Source of the DNA: UMGS1370 sp963557065
GTDB lineage: Bacteria > Bacillota > Clostridia > Lachnospirales > Lachnospiraceae
Assembly (NCBI GenBank): GCA_963557065.1
Contig: CAUWCT010000052.1
Coordinates: forward strand, 1 to 38,899
Direction of reading: 5' to 3'
DNA length: 38,899 nt
Under the pieces are notes generated by a model. The model was not told the origin of the DNA. It searched no databases and saw only the letters and a list, made by a program, of their open reading frames with translations. Made by a program: the position numbers and the translations under genes. Positions 24,827 through 32,572 of the stretch are shown piece by piece; the first letter of the stretch is position 1, and each line of letters starts with the position of its first letter.

Positions 24827-24880
24827 ATCGGCGTAAACTATTAATAAAATTTTTCACAGGATTTTATATAGGAGGAACTT

Positions 24881-26935
24881 ATGAGACCAGAATGGAATAC
24901 CTTTCACCCTGGCGTTTGGGAGAAAGAAATCAATGTCCGCGACTTTATTCAAAAAAATTATACACCTTATGACGGCGATGACTCCTTCTTAGTCGGCCCA
25001 ACCCAGAATACCAGGGATTTATGGGCGCAGGTTATGGACCTTTCCGAGCAGGAAAGAAAAGCCGGCGGCGTGCTTGACATGGACACTAAGATTATCTCAA
25101 CCATCACCTCCCATGGTCCCGGATATTTAAACAAAGATAAAGAAACGATTGTAGGCTTTCAGACAGACAAGCCATTCAAGCGTTCTCTTCAGCCTTACGG
25201 CGGTATCCGCATGGCAGTAAAAGCATGTCAGGATAATGGTTATGAGGTTGATCCGGAAATCGTTGAGTTTTTTACAAAGCACAGAAAAACTCACAATGCC
25301 GGAGTATTTGACGCTTACACTCCCGAAATGCGTGCCTGCCGTTCCAGCCATATTATCACCGGCCTTCCGGATGCCTATGGCCGGGGACGCATCATCGGCG
25401 ATTACCGCAGAGTTGCTCTGTACGGCGTTGATCGCCTGATTGAAGACAAAATGGAGCAGAAAAATACCACCCGTACCATCATGTACTCTGACGTAATCAG
25501 AGAGCGGGAAGAGTTGTCCGAGCAGATCCGCGCCCTGGAAGAGTTAAAAGAACTGGGCAGGATTTACGGATATGACATCTCCAAACCGGCAACGGATGTA
25601 AAAGAAGCAATCCAGTGGATGTACTTCGGCTACCTGGCTGCTGTTAAGGAACAAAACGGCGCTGCAATGTCCTTAGGACGTACGTCTACCTTCATTGACA
25701 TTTACGCAGAGCGGGATTTGGCTTCCGGCAAATACACCGAAGAACAGGTTCAGGAATTTGTAGACCATTTTATTATGAAGCTGCGTCTGGTAAAATTTGC
25801 CCGTACTCCGGAGTACAACGAATTATTCTCCGGCGACCCAACCTGGGTTACGGAATCCATCGGCGGCGTAGGCATTGACGGACGCCACATGGTTACCAAA
25901 ATGTCTTTCCGCTACCTGCACACCCTGCAGAACCTGGGTACTGCTCCAGAGCCAAACTTAACCGTTCTCTGGTCCACCAAGCTGCCTATGAACTTTAAGC
26001 GTTTCTGTGCAAAGACCTCTATTGAGTCTTCCTCCATCCAGTATGAGAATGACGACCTGATGAGAGTCACCCATGGCGATGATTACGCCATCGCATGCTG
26101 TGTATCTTCTATGAAGGTAGGCAAGGAGATGCAGTTCTTCGGCGCACGTGCAAATCTGGCAAAATGTCTGTTATATGCCATCAACGGAGGCGTAGACGAA
26201 ATCAGCAAAAAGCAGGTTGGACCTAAGTACCGCCCCATTACTTCTGAATATCTGGATTATGATGAGGTTATGGACAAGTATAAAGATATGATGAAATGGC
26301 TGGCTCAGGTTTATGTAAATGCATTAAACATCATTCACTACAACCACGATCGCTACTGCTATGAACGCATCCAGATGGCGCTCCATGATAAGAAAGTAAC
26401 CAGATGGTTTGCTACCGGTATCGCCGGATTATCAGTTGTTGCAGACTCCTTATCCGCAATCAAGTATGCAAAGGTAAAAACTATCCGCGATGAAAACGGC
26501 ATTGTTGTAGATTATGAGGTAGAAGGCGACTTCCCGAAATATGGCAACAATGATGACCGCGTGGACGAAATTGCCAGCGACCTGGTTCATACCTTTATGA
26601 ATTATATTAAGGGAAATCACACCTACCGCGGCGGTATCCCAACAACTTCCATCTTGACAATTACCTCTAACGTAGTATATGGTAAGAATACCGGAGCTAC
26701 TCCTGATGGAAGAAAGGCCGGAGAGGCATTTGCTCCCGGCGCAAACCCAATGCACCGCAGAGACAGCCATGGCGCTATCGCTTCCCTGGCTTCTGTTGCA
26801 AAACTTCCATTTAAGGATGCTCAGGACGGTATTTCCAATACCTTCTCCATCATTCCAGGCGCTCTTGGCAAAGACGATCAGGTATTTGCCGGAGACTTAG
26901 AAGTAGAACTGGACTTAGATCTGGACGAAGAGTAA
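24881..26935 (+). CDS. pflB: Pyruvate formate-lyase catalytic chain lacking the glycyl-radical domain
   Basis: A 684-residue formate acetyltransferase core that converts pyruvate and CoA to acetyl-CoA and formate. The start RPEWNTFHPGVWEKEINVRDFI and the active-site pair Cys406-Cys407 in DDYAIACCVSSM are typical. The chain ends at GALGKDDQVFAGDLEVELD plus an acidic tail, where an ordinary PFL of about 740-760 residues continues into the C-terminal radical domain. No RVSGY motif is present. The missing part is encoded by the separate gene at 27214-27459. AGGAGG precedes the ATG. The end is not a frameshift: the following frames have their own start codons and ribosome binding sites. This is the large subunit of a split enzyme. 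Confidence 0.93.
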   Translation: MRPEWNTFHPGVWEKEINVRDFIQKNYTPYDGDDSFLVGPTQNTRDLWAQVMDLSEQERKAGGVLDMDTKIISTITSHGPGYLNKDKETIVGFQTDKPFKRSLQPYGGIRMAVKACQDNGYEVDPEIVEFFTKHRKTHNAGVFDAYTPEMRACRSSHIITGLPDAYGRGRIIGDYRRVALYGVDRLIEDKMEQKNTTRTIMYSDVIREREELSEQIRALEELKELGRIYGYDISKPATDVKEAIQWMYFGYLAAVKEQNGAAMSLGRTSTFIDIYAERDLASGKYTEEQVQEFVDHFIMKLRLVKFARTPEYNELFSGDPTWVTESIGGVGIDGRHMVTKMSFRYLHTLQNLGTAPEPNLTVLWSTKLPMNFKRFCAKTSIESSSIQYENDDLMRVTHGDDYAIACCVSSMKVGKEMQFFGARANLAKCLLYAINGGVDEISKKQVGPKYRPITSEYLDYDEVMDKYKDMMKWLAQVYVNALNIIHYNHDRYCYERIQMALHDKKVTRWFATGIAGLSVVADSLSAIKYAKVKTIRDENGIVVDYEVEGDFPKYGNNDDRVDEIASDLVHTFMNYIKGNHTYRGGIPTTSILTITSNVVYGKNTGATPDGRKAGEAFAPGANPMHRRDSHGAIASLASVAKLPFKDAQDGISNTFSIIPGALGKDDQVFAGDLEVELDLDLDEE

Positions 26936-26974
26936 ACTACCAATTTATTGGCCCCATCCTTACAGGAGGTTTCT

Positions 26975-27199
26975 ATGGAAAATAAAAGCGTTGATGAATT
27001 AATCGCCATGATTGACGGTTTTATGGCTGAAGGCGGCGGACATATGAATGTCCGCGTAGAAAAAAACGGCAATGTCTGCACTGACACTGCATCTGTAAAA
27101 ATAACCACAATGAATTCTCTGGACTGCGCAGGCGACAATATGGCCTGCAAAGTTCCTACCTTATTTGAAGGTATGGACAGAGAATACGATGAACATTAA
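26975..27199 (+). CDS. Glycyl-radical-domain paralogue without the radical glycine loop
   Basis: A 74-residue protein starting at the ATG at 26975, 5 nt after AGGAGG. Residues 6-28 (DELIAMIDGFMAEGGGHMNV) align with the N-terminal half of the radical subunit downstream (DNLVSMLDGYASEGGHHLNV). After that point it diverges, has no RVSGYAV motif, and instead carries three cysteines (Cys35, Cys51, Cys58) and an acidic end. It lies 39 nt after the catalytic-chain gene and 14 nt before the radical-subunit gene. I do not know a characterised homologue. It may be a place-holder, assembly factor or regulator that competes with or presents the radical subunit (inference). Confidence 0.8.
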   Translation: MENKSVDELIAMIDGFMAEGGGHMNVRVEKNGNVCTDTASVKITTMNSLDCAGDNMACKVPTLFEGMDREYDEH

Positions 27200-27213
27200 A
27201 GGAGGATTTCACT

Positions 27214-27459
27214 ATGGCACATGTAAGCGAATCTCAAATTGACAACCTGGTTTCCATGTTAGACGGCTATGCTTCCGAAGGCGGCCATCACTTAAATGTA
27301 AATGTATTTACCAAAGAAACTCTGTTAGACGCACAGGCCCATCCTGAGAAATATCCTCAGCTGACCGTCCGCGTTTCCGGTTATGCAGTAAACTTTAATA
27401 AGCTGACCAAAGCTCAGCAGGATGAGGTTATTTCCAGAACATTCCACGAAGCAATTTAA
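27214..27459 (+). CDS. Stand-alone glycyl-radical subunit of pyruvate formate-lyase
   Basis: An 81-residue protein matching the C-terminal domain of pyruvate formate-lyase and the spare-part protein GrcA/YfiD. LNVNVFTKETLLDA is followed by YPQLTVRVSGYAVNFNKLT, with Gly56 as the radical-bearing glycine, and the end ISRTFHEAI. AAGGAGG precedes the ATG by 8 nt. Added to the 684-residue chain it gives about 765 residues, an ordinary full-length enzyme. Because the large chain lacks its own domain, this subunit should be essential for activity and be the substrate of the activating enzyme encoded 144 nt downstream. Confidence 0.92.
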   Translation: MAHVSESQIDNLVSMLDGYASEGGHHLNVNVFTKETLLDAQAHPEKYPQLTVRVSGYAVNFNKLTKAQQDEVISRTFHEAI

Positions 27460-27486
27460 ATCTCAATACGTCTGCTATGTGACTGC

Positions 27487-27564
27487 ATACCGGAAACCTG
27501 CTGCTGGCTGTTTTTCCGGATGCCTGGCAACGTTAAACAGGGCGCTGCAGATGCAGCGCCCTGT
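27487..27564 (+). terminator. Intra-operon stem-loops between radical subunit and activase genes
   Basis: ACAGGGCGCTGC (27537-27548), loop AGAT, GCAGCGCCCTGT (27553-27564): 12 perfect pairs followed by ACTTTTAC, a weak U-tract. An upstream CCGGAAA...TTTCCGG repeat also pairs. The structure may attenuate transcription or protect the 3' end of the upstream message. Confidence 0.55.
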
Positions 27565-27602
27565 ACTTTTACATGTCATATATCATTACCAGGAGGAATT
27601 TT

Positions 27603-28361
27603 ATGATCGGCCATATTCATTCCATTGAAAGTTTCGGTACTGTAGACGGGCCTGGCATCCGTTTTGTTGTCTTCTTAAAAGGCTGTCCCATGCGCTGCCA
27701 GTACTGCCATAACCCCGATACCTGGGCAGCAAGCGGCGGTACGGATATGAGCGTAGATGAAATCCTGGCGCAGTACGAGAAAACCAGACAGTTCTATACC
27801 CAGGGCGGCATCACCGTTACCGGCGGCGAGCCATTGGTTCAGCTTGATTTTGTCATCGAATTGTTTGAAGCAGCCCACAGGCAAAATATCCACACCTGCC
27901 TGGATACTTCCGGTATTACATTTCAGCCGGAAAATCCGTCTATTTTAGAAAAATTCAATCGGTTAATGGCAGTGACCGACCTGGTTATGCTGGATATTAA
28001 GCACATTGACCCCAAAAAACATATAGAAATCTGCGGTCAGCCTCAAGACTCCATTCTGGCGTTTGCCCATTATCTGGACAGCCGCTCTGTTCCTGTATGG
28101 ATTCGCCATGTAGTTGTCCCAGGACTTTCTGATGACGCATCCGATCTGGAACATCTGGGCGAATTTATCGGCACCCTCCACAATGTGAAAGCTTTAGATG
28201 TGCTTCCCTACCATAACATGGGCAAGTCTAAATACCACCAGTTGGGGATTCCTTATGTTCTGGAAAATACCCCGCCTCTGCCAAAGGAGAAAGCTGTCTG
28301 GGCCAGAAAAATCATTTTAAATGGTATCCGGAAACAACGGCTTTTGGATTCCAAAAAATAG
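27603..28361 (+). CDS. pflA: Pyruvate formate-lyase activating enzyme (radical SAM)
   Basis: A 252-residue radical S-adenosylmethionine enzyme that abstracts hydrogen from the radical glycine. The [4Fe-4S] motif CPMRCQYC places cysteines at 28, 32 and 35 and is preceded by SFGTVDGPGIRFVVF, the activase signature; TVTGGEPLVQ is the SAM-binding region. An in-frame upstream start at 27573 is less likely than the ATG at 27603, 5-6 nt after AGGAGG. It is the only radical SAM gene in the window. It must act on a free or bound separate radical subunit, not an internal domain. It ends inside a terminator hairpin. Confidence 0.94.
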   Translation: MIGHIHSIESFGTVDGPGIRFVVFLKGCPMRCQYCHNPDTWAASGGTDMSVDEILAQYEKTRQFYTQGGITVTGGEPLVQLDFVIELFEAAHRQNIHTCLDTSGITFQPENPSILEKFNRLMAVTDLVMLDIKHIDPKKHIEICGQPQDSILAFAHYLDSRSVPVWIRHVVVPGLSDDASDLEHLGEFIGTLHNVKALDVLPYHNMGKSKYHQLGIPYVLENTPPLPKEKAVWARKIILNGIRKQRLLDSKK

Positions 28362-28383
28362 GGAGTTCTCTATTTTTTGGAAT
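28348..28383 (+). terminator. Terminator of the pyruvate formate-lyase operon
   Basis: ATTCCAAAAAATAG (28348-28361) and CTATTTTTTGGAAT (28370-28383) form a perfect 14-bp inverted repeat that includes the stop codon of the activase gene. The T6 run is inside the 3' arm. Confidence 0.65.
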
Positions 28384-28419
28384 GCTCCTAAAATTAAACA
28401 ATCCTATATGAATTTTCTC

Positions 28420-28448
28420 TTGAATAATCCTATAAAATGGTTTAGAAT
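28420..28448 (+). promoter_or_regulatory. Promoter of the ferredoxin gene
   Basis: TTGAAT (28420-28425), 17 bp, TAGAAT (28443-28448), 43 bp before the ATG. Confidence 0.6.
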
Positions 28449-28490
28449 AAAAAGACAAAAGTACTTTTATATTATAAGGAGGTAATTACC

Positions 28491-28658
28491 ATGGCATATG
28501 TAATTAACGATGGTTGCGTAAGCTGCGGCGCATGCGCTGGCGAGTGTCCTGTAGGCGCTATTTCTGAGGGCGACGGCAAGTACGTTATTGATGCTGATAC
28601 CTGCATCGACTGCGGTACCTGCGCAGCTACATGTCCTACCGGCTCTATCGAGGGCTAA
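28491..28658 (+). CDS. 2[4Fe-4S] ferredoxin
   Basis: A 55-residue clostridial-type ferredoxin. Two CxxCxxCxxxCP motifs are present (Cys9, 12, 15, 19 and Cys38, 41, 44, 48), enough for two [4Fe-4S] clusters. AAGGAGG lies 8-9 nt upstream of the ATG. It has its own promoter and a strong terminator, so it is expressed separately from the upstream lyase genes, probably at high level. It is a plausible electron donor to the activase but will also serve general fermentation (inference). Confidence 0.95.
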   Translation: MAYVINDGCVSCGACAGECPVGAISEGDGKYVIDADTCIDCGTCAATCPTGSIEG

Positions 28659-28677
28659 TTGACATTCTGCATACATA

Positions 28678-28706
28678 ATGCCTCTTCCATCGGAAGAGGC
28701 ATTTTT
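28678..28706 (+). terminator. Rho-independent terminator after ferredoxin
   Basis: ATGCCTCTTCC, loop ATC, GGAAGAGGCAT and then T4: an 11-bp perfect stem, 19 nt after the stop codon. Confidence 0.9.
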
Positions 28707-28749
28707 GTTGCCAGGCATCCAGAAAACCTCCCATAACAGATTTTCCCGG

Positions 28750-29559
28750 TTAGACTTGTGTTGCCTTCTTTTTTCCAAATCGCTTTTTCTTAAAAAAGGG
28801 AATTTTAGCCGCAGCCGCTTCTGCACGTCCCCGATTATCCTTTTGATAAGAGCGGATAATTTCATCCAGCTGTTTAAACCGCTCTTCCTCTTTTTCATCT
28901 GATACCCGGAATAAATACTCCATTTCCTCCGTCACTTTTTCATTTACCATGTGACTGATGTCCTGGCTTAACTTTTCATTATTGGCATCCAAAGCCCGTC
29001 CAATAATAAAATTCATGATTTCCTGAAACTGTTCCATCTTTTCTTCTGCAGATGCGCCTACAGACGGCATACTTTCTTTCACCTTTTCAGGAAAATGAGA
29101 GGTCTCCTCCTTTTCATTGCCTGCTTTATCTAAGGACTCTTCCTTTTCTTCCTTTCCATTCTGCTTTGAGGGCAGCCCTCCGCTCAAAGGCCCTCTGCCT
29201 GCTAATGCCTCTCTTTCAGATGTCCGGCCGCTTCTTCTGGCGCTCTGCTCCGAAACTGCTGCACATTCTTTCAATGCTCTTTCCATATCTTCCTCCAACA
29301 CCTCATCCGATATTATTAAGCCATTCCCCTCTTCCATGATTCTATCCAGCGCACTTTTAATTGCCTTTAGCTGGTATCCCTTTTCCTTCAAGACTTTCAC
29401 CTGCTTCAGCAACCGAATATGAAATTCTGTATAGTAACGATGTCCCATTTCATTTCTGGGGATGTCAAGCTTTAGTTCTTCCTCCCAATATCGAAGCACA
29501 TGGGCCTCTACATCTACTTTCTTTGATGCATCGGATATTAAATAGTGTATCTCATTCAT
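28750..29559 (-). CDS. MerR family regulator with long charged C-terminus
   Basis: About 269 residues. An N-terminal MerR-type winged helix (about 1-75) shows VEAHVLRYWEEEL and GHRYYTEFHIRLLKQVKVLKEKGYQL. The rest is a highly charged region (Glu/Lys/Ser-rich, about 95-165) followed by likely coiled coil (MNFIIGRALDANNEKLSQDISHMVN) and a basic tail (KKKRFGKKK). The ATG at 29559 follows GGAG by 9 nt; a start 15 codons upstream is less likely. There is no metal- or drug-binding domain of the classical type. Such MerR proteins with structural C-termini occur in Firmicutes and may act in chromosome or septum biology; that is inference. Confidence 0.82.
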   Translation of the reverse strand: MNEIHYLISDASKKVDVEAHVLRYWEEELKLDIPRNEMGHRYYTEFHIRLLKQVKVLKEKGYQLKAIKSALDRIMEEGNGLIISDEVLEEDMERALKECAAVSEQSARRSGRTSEREALAGRGPLSGGLPSKQNGKEEKEESLDKAGNEKEETSHFPEKVKESMPSVGASAEEKMEQFQEIMNFIIGRALDANNEKLSQDISHMVNEKVTEEMEYLFRVSDEKEEERFKQLDEIIRSYQKDNRGRAEAAAAKIPFFKKKRFGKKKATQV

Positions 29560-29695
29560 ACCTTGTCTCTCCTTTGGTTTTCTCCTCCCTGCCTGTCCAA
29601 TCACAGGAAATTGCCGGGGTTTCTTAACCTATTAATTGTTACAGCCTATTTATAATGTATGCGGGAAAAAACCGGATTATGATTCCTGAAAATGA

Positions 29696-29728
29696 AAGAA
29701 GCCAAGTTTTTTAATCTCTTGGCTTCTT
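29696..29728 (-). terminator. Terminator hairpin downstream of the DUF6147 gene
   Basis: AAGAAGCCAAG (29696-29706) and CTTGGCTTCTT (29718-29728), an 11-bp perfect stem with an 11-base loop, about 45 bp after the stop codon on the minus strand; the following minus-strand bases are moderately T-rich. Confidence 0.65.
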
Positions 29729-29773
29729 AGGAAAGGTATCGAAAATTAGATAATTGTCATAGTTATCGGCATG

Positions 29774-30262
29774 TTATGGAGTGTCCGTAATCATCACGCC
29801 ATCTGTTCTGGTGGACTGTGTCTCGCTGACACCATTTTTCCACACTCCATGAGTCCCGCGAACGCGGTAATAATAGCCGGAAGGCTGATCGGTAACTTCA
29901 AAATCAACACTGGCTATGGTCAATTCCCCATAAGGATCGTCCTCTGGTGTAAAAGTAAAATCAAAATCGTCCACCTGAGTCCATCTGCCATCTGAATCCA
30001 GTCTGTCTAAATAAAGGTGGATACGAATCTTATCCACTGGTTCATGAGCGGTTGTGGCTGCCGAAATACCAATTACACCGCCACCAGCATTGGTTACTCT
30101 GGAAGTTGAAGTTGATATATAATCCCCTCTTTCCATCTCACAATCAAACACTTCTTTTTGATGTGAACTGCTTGTGTTCATCGTATCTCCATAAACTGGA
30201 ATGGTAAACAATAAACAGCTTAAACTCCCTATTGCCAATATCTTTTGAATAGTTTTCTTCAT
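29774..30262 (-). CDS. Secreted DUF6147-like protein
   Basis: A 162-residue exported protein with a signal peptide (KKTIQKILAIGSLSCLLFTIPVYG). The mature part is a likely beta-sandwich with DYISTSTSRVTNAGGGVIGISAATTAHEPVDKI and YYYRVRGTHGVWKNG, a pattern I associate with DUF6147 of Lachnospiraceae. No catalytic motif is evident. It is on the same strand as, and 63 bp downstream of, the DUF4367 gene. It may be part of the sigma factor's envelope-stress output (inference). Confidence 0.7.
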   Translation of the reverse strand: MKKTIQKILAIGSLSCLLFTIPVYGDTMNTSSSHQKEVFDCEMERGDYISTSTSRVTNAGGGVIGISAATTAHEPVDKIRIHLYLDRLDSDGRWTQVDDFDFTFTPEDDPYGELTIASVDFEVTDQPSGYYYRVRGTHGVWKNGVSETQSTRTDGVMITDTP

Positions 30263-30325
30263 TATGTATCCTCCCCTTAAAATATTCTATAATAAACAAA
30301 CGATTTTTTTTCATAAATGTGACAC

Positions 30326-31360
30326 TCAATTAAAATTTAAATCTTTTGCAATCATTTCAATTTCTTTTTTATCTAAATCTCCATCTAAATAATAATGGGT
30401 ATTATCCTTTTGCAGTTTAATACTATATTCAGCTGTACTATCTGTCTGTAAATTTTCCTCAATAAGTATTTTCTGGTCCATCCATTCATTTTCTACTTCA
30501 AAAGAATTCCTCCTATCTGAACTGAAAGCTGCAGATGTTTCATTCCATCCTTGCCCTTCAAATAGATGTATTCTTTTTCCCTCATATTGAAACTCTAAAA
30601 TAGCAAAGTCTTTCTCTAACACCAACTTTTTAAATTTCATCCCTTCCGGCCTATATCCAATCTTCAAAACCGGAATCCCCAATTTCTCTCCAATGATTTT
30701 GTACGCTTCCTCTTCATTGTCTACTTCCACATAATTCTCAGATTCATTATTCCAAGCAATATTACTTTTGTCACTATCTCGAACATTTGCCTCATATTCC
30801 AGCACTTTTCTTCCGCTGACTCCGATTCCAGTCGCCCACAGAAGCGTTCCTGCCAATGCAGCTGCCAAAATAATCCCCCATGCCCTGCGGCCAAAGCGGC
30901 GGGGTCTGCGAGCGCTGTCCATATCTGTTTTGGTATCCGCCTCTCCCTCCGGCGGCCGCTCCGGTTCTGACGTTTCCGCTGCGCGCAGATTGGTATCCAG
31001 TTCAATGATCGGATGAGAAACTGCAGCTTTCAGTTCCGTTTTCAGTTTTGGTTCAATTCCCCGCTCCCGCATTTTTTCTATAATTTGCTTAAATTCATCT
31101 GAAGGTGCTGCATTTGCGCCCTGGACTATGGGATTCTGCTGCCCGTCCAAGCTTTTTTCCTCTTCTGTCATTTGTGCAGACTTCACCTGTGCCTCAGCCA
31201 TCTCCAGTTCTTTTAAAAGCTGTTCATCGCTGTAGTCAAACGCTTCCTGAAGCAGTAATTCAATTTTTTTATCTTCAGAATGAAGGCTGTCTGCCTCTTT
31301 TTTCCTTTCCACGCTGCACCTCTCATTGATTCTATGCCGCAGCTGTTCGCCACGAACCAT
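30326..31360 (-). CDS. DUF4367 single-pass membrane protein, anti-sigma-like
   Basis: A 344-residue protein. An N-terminal cytoplasmic part with KKIELLLQEAFDYSDEQLLKEL, one transmembrane helix (about 155-177, WGIILAAALAGTLLWATGIG) and a C-terminal extracellular DUF4367 domain (about 215-344). This topology and domain are those of proteins paired with ECF sigma factors in Firmicutes. No cysteine/histidine zinc motif is seen. The start is uncertain: the ATG at 31360 has a weak site, and a GTG at 31312 follows GAGAGGTG. The nearest sigma gene (32566-33105) is separated from it only by the oppositely oriented murG. Confidence 0.72.
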   Translation of the reverse strand: MVRGEQLRHRINERCSVERKKEADSLHSEDKKIELLLQEAFDYSDEQLLKELEMAEAQVKSAQMTEEEKSLDGQQNPIVQGANAAPSDEFKQIIEKMRERGIEPKLKTELKAAVSHPIIELDTNLRAAETSEPERPPEGEADTKTDMDSARRPRRFGRRAWGIILAAALAGTLLWATGIGVSGRKVLEYEANVRDSDKSNIAWNNESENYVEVDNEEEAYKIIGEKLGIPVLKIGYRPEGMKFKKLVLEKDFAILEFQYEGKRIHLFEGQGWNETSAAFSSDRRNSFEVENEWMDQKILIEENLQTDSTAEYSIKLQKDNTHYYLDGDLDKKEIEMIAKDLNFN

Positions 31361-31446
31361 TACTTTCTGTCATTGATATCAGGGTCAAATGCTTTTGCCC
31401 CATACTGTTTTTCCCTCTGTTTCCTGAACTTCTCTGAGCCAGAGGG

Positions 31447-31477
31447 TTGACTTTTTCTTTATTCTGGTTACTATATA
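31447..31477 (+). promoter_or_regulatory. Possible promoter of murG
   Basis: TTGACT (31447-31452) and TATATA (31472-31477) with a long 19-bp spacer, 28 bp before the ATG. Confidence 0.35.
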
Positions 31478-31504
31478 ACTATAAAAACACCGGAGGTCTT
31501 TTAT

Positions 31505-32572
31505 ATGAAAAAAATCATATTGACCGGCGGAGGCACCGCTGGCCACGTTACCCCAAATCTGGCTCTGCTTCCGTCTCTGCAGGAGTTAGGCTATGAAATT
31601 CACTATATTGGCTCCAAACAGGGCATTGAAAAAAAGCTGATTGAAAGCGCCGGCATTCCCTATGATGCGATCTCTTCCGGCAAACTCCGCCGGTATTTTG
31701 ATATAAAAAACTTTTCTGATCCGTTCCGGGTTGTAAAGGGCTATTGGGAAGCGCTGCGTTTGATGAAAAAATATAAACCGGATGTCGTCTTTTCCAAAGG
31801 CGGATTTGTCTCTGTACCAGTTGTACTGGCAGCAAAGCATTACAAAATCCCAACCATTATCCATGAATCTGACATGACTCCCGGATTGGCAAACAAACTG
31901 TGTATCCCTTCAGCAAAAAAAATCTGCTGCAATTTTCCCGAAACTCTGCCCTATCTTCCTGCTGATAAAGCGGTGCTGACCGGTTCTCCTATCCGCGCCG
32001 AAATCCTTCAGGGCGACCGTCTTGCAGGCCTTAAATACACCGGATTGTCACCGGATAAACCGATTGTGCTGATTATTGGCGGCAGTCTTGGTTCTGTAAA
32101 AGTTAATACTGCTGTCCGAAGCATCCTTCCCCGCCTTTTACAGCAATTTCAGATGATACATATCTGTGGAAAAGGCAATCTGGACGAAAGTCTGATTGGC
32201 GTAAACGGATATGTACAATACGAATACGTAGATGCCCCGTTAAAACACTTATTTGCTGCTGCTGATCTGATCATTTCCAGAGCTGGAGCCAATTCTATCT
32301 GCGAAATACTGGCTCTTCGGAAACCCAATCTACTGATTCCCCTTTCTGCTGCTGCAAGCCGCGGCGATCAGATTTTAAATGCAAAGTCCTTCAGCAAACA
32401 GGGATTCAGTTTGGTGCTGGAAGAAGAAAATCTAACAGATGATACGCTGTACCAGGCTGTTGTCCAATTATATGACAATCGGCAGACCTATATCTCTGCC
32501 ATGGAAAACAGCAGTCAGGGAAATGCAGTAAACGCTGTTATCTCATTAATTGAGCAGTATGCCAATCAATAA
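31505..32572 (+). CDS. murG: MurG, UDP-GlcNAc transferase to lipid I
   Basis: A 355-residue GT28 enzyme that adds GlcNAc to lipid I to form lipid II at the inner face of the membrane. The signature GGGTAGHVTPNLAL near residue 8, VFSKGGFVSVPV near 98, and IIGGSLGS plus SRAGANSICE in the C-terminal lobe are visible. GGAGGT precedes the ATG. It lies outside any division-and-wall cluster, alone, between two minus-strand genes, and its last 7 nt overlap the convergent sigma gene. It may be the organism's sole copy or a paralogue acting on another lipid carrier. Confidence 0.9.
   Translation: MKKIILTGGGTAGHVTPNLALLPSLQELGYEIHYIGSKQGIEKKLIESAGIPYDAISSGKLRRYFDIKNFSDPFRVVKGYWEALRLMKKYKPDVVFSKGGFVSVPVVLAAKHYKIPTIIHESDMTPGLANKLCIPSAKKICCNFPETLPYLPADKAVLTGSPIRAEILQGDRLAGLKYTGLSPDKPIVLIIGGSLGSVKVNTAVRSILPRLLQQFQMIHICGKGNLDESLIGVNGYVQYEYVDAPLKHLFAAADLIISRAGANSICEILALRKPNLLIPLSAAASRGDQILNAKSFSKQGFSLVLEEENLTDDTLYQAVVQLYDNRQTYISAMENSSQGNAVNAVISLIEQYANQ

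Noticed and set aside
24648..24857. Longer 137-residue frame upstream of the DUF1858 start
   Set aside because: It runs through the promoter and the inverted repeat, and the ATG at 24647 has a perfect ribosome binding site and the family's N-terminus.
26936..27213. The lyase being a pseudogene broken by a frameshift before its C-terminal domain
   Set aside because: The catalytic chain ends at a domain boundary, and both following small genes have their own ATG and strong ribosome binding sites in order.
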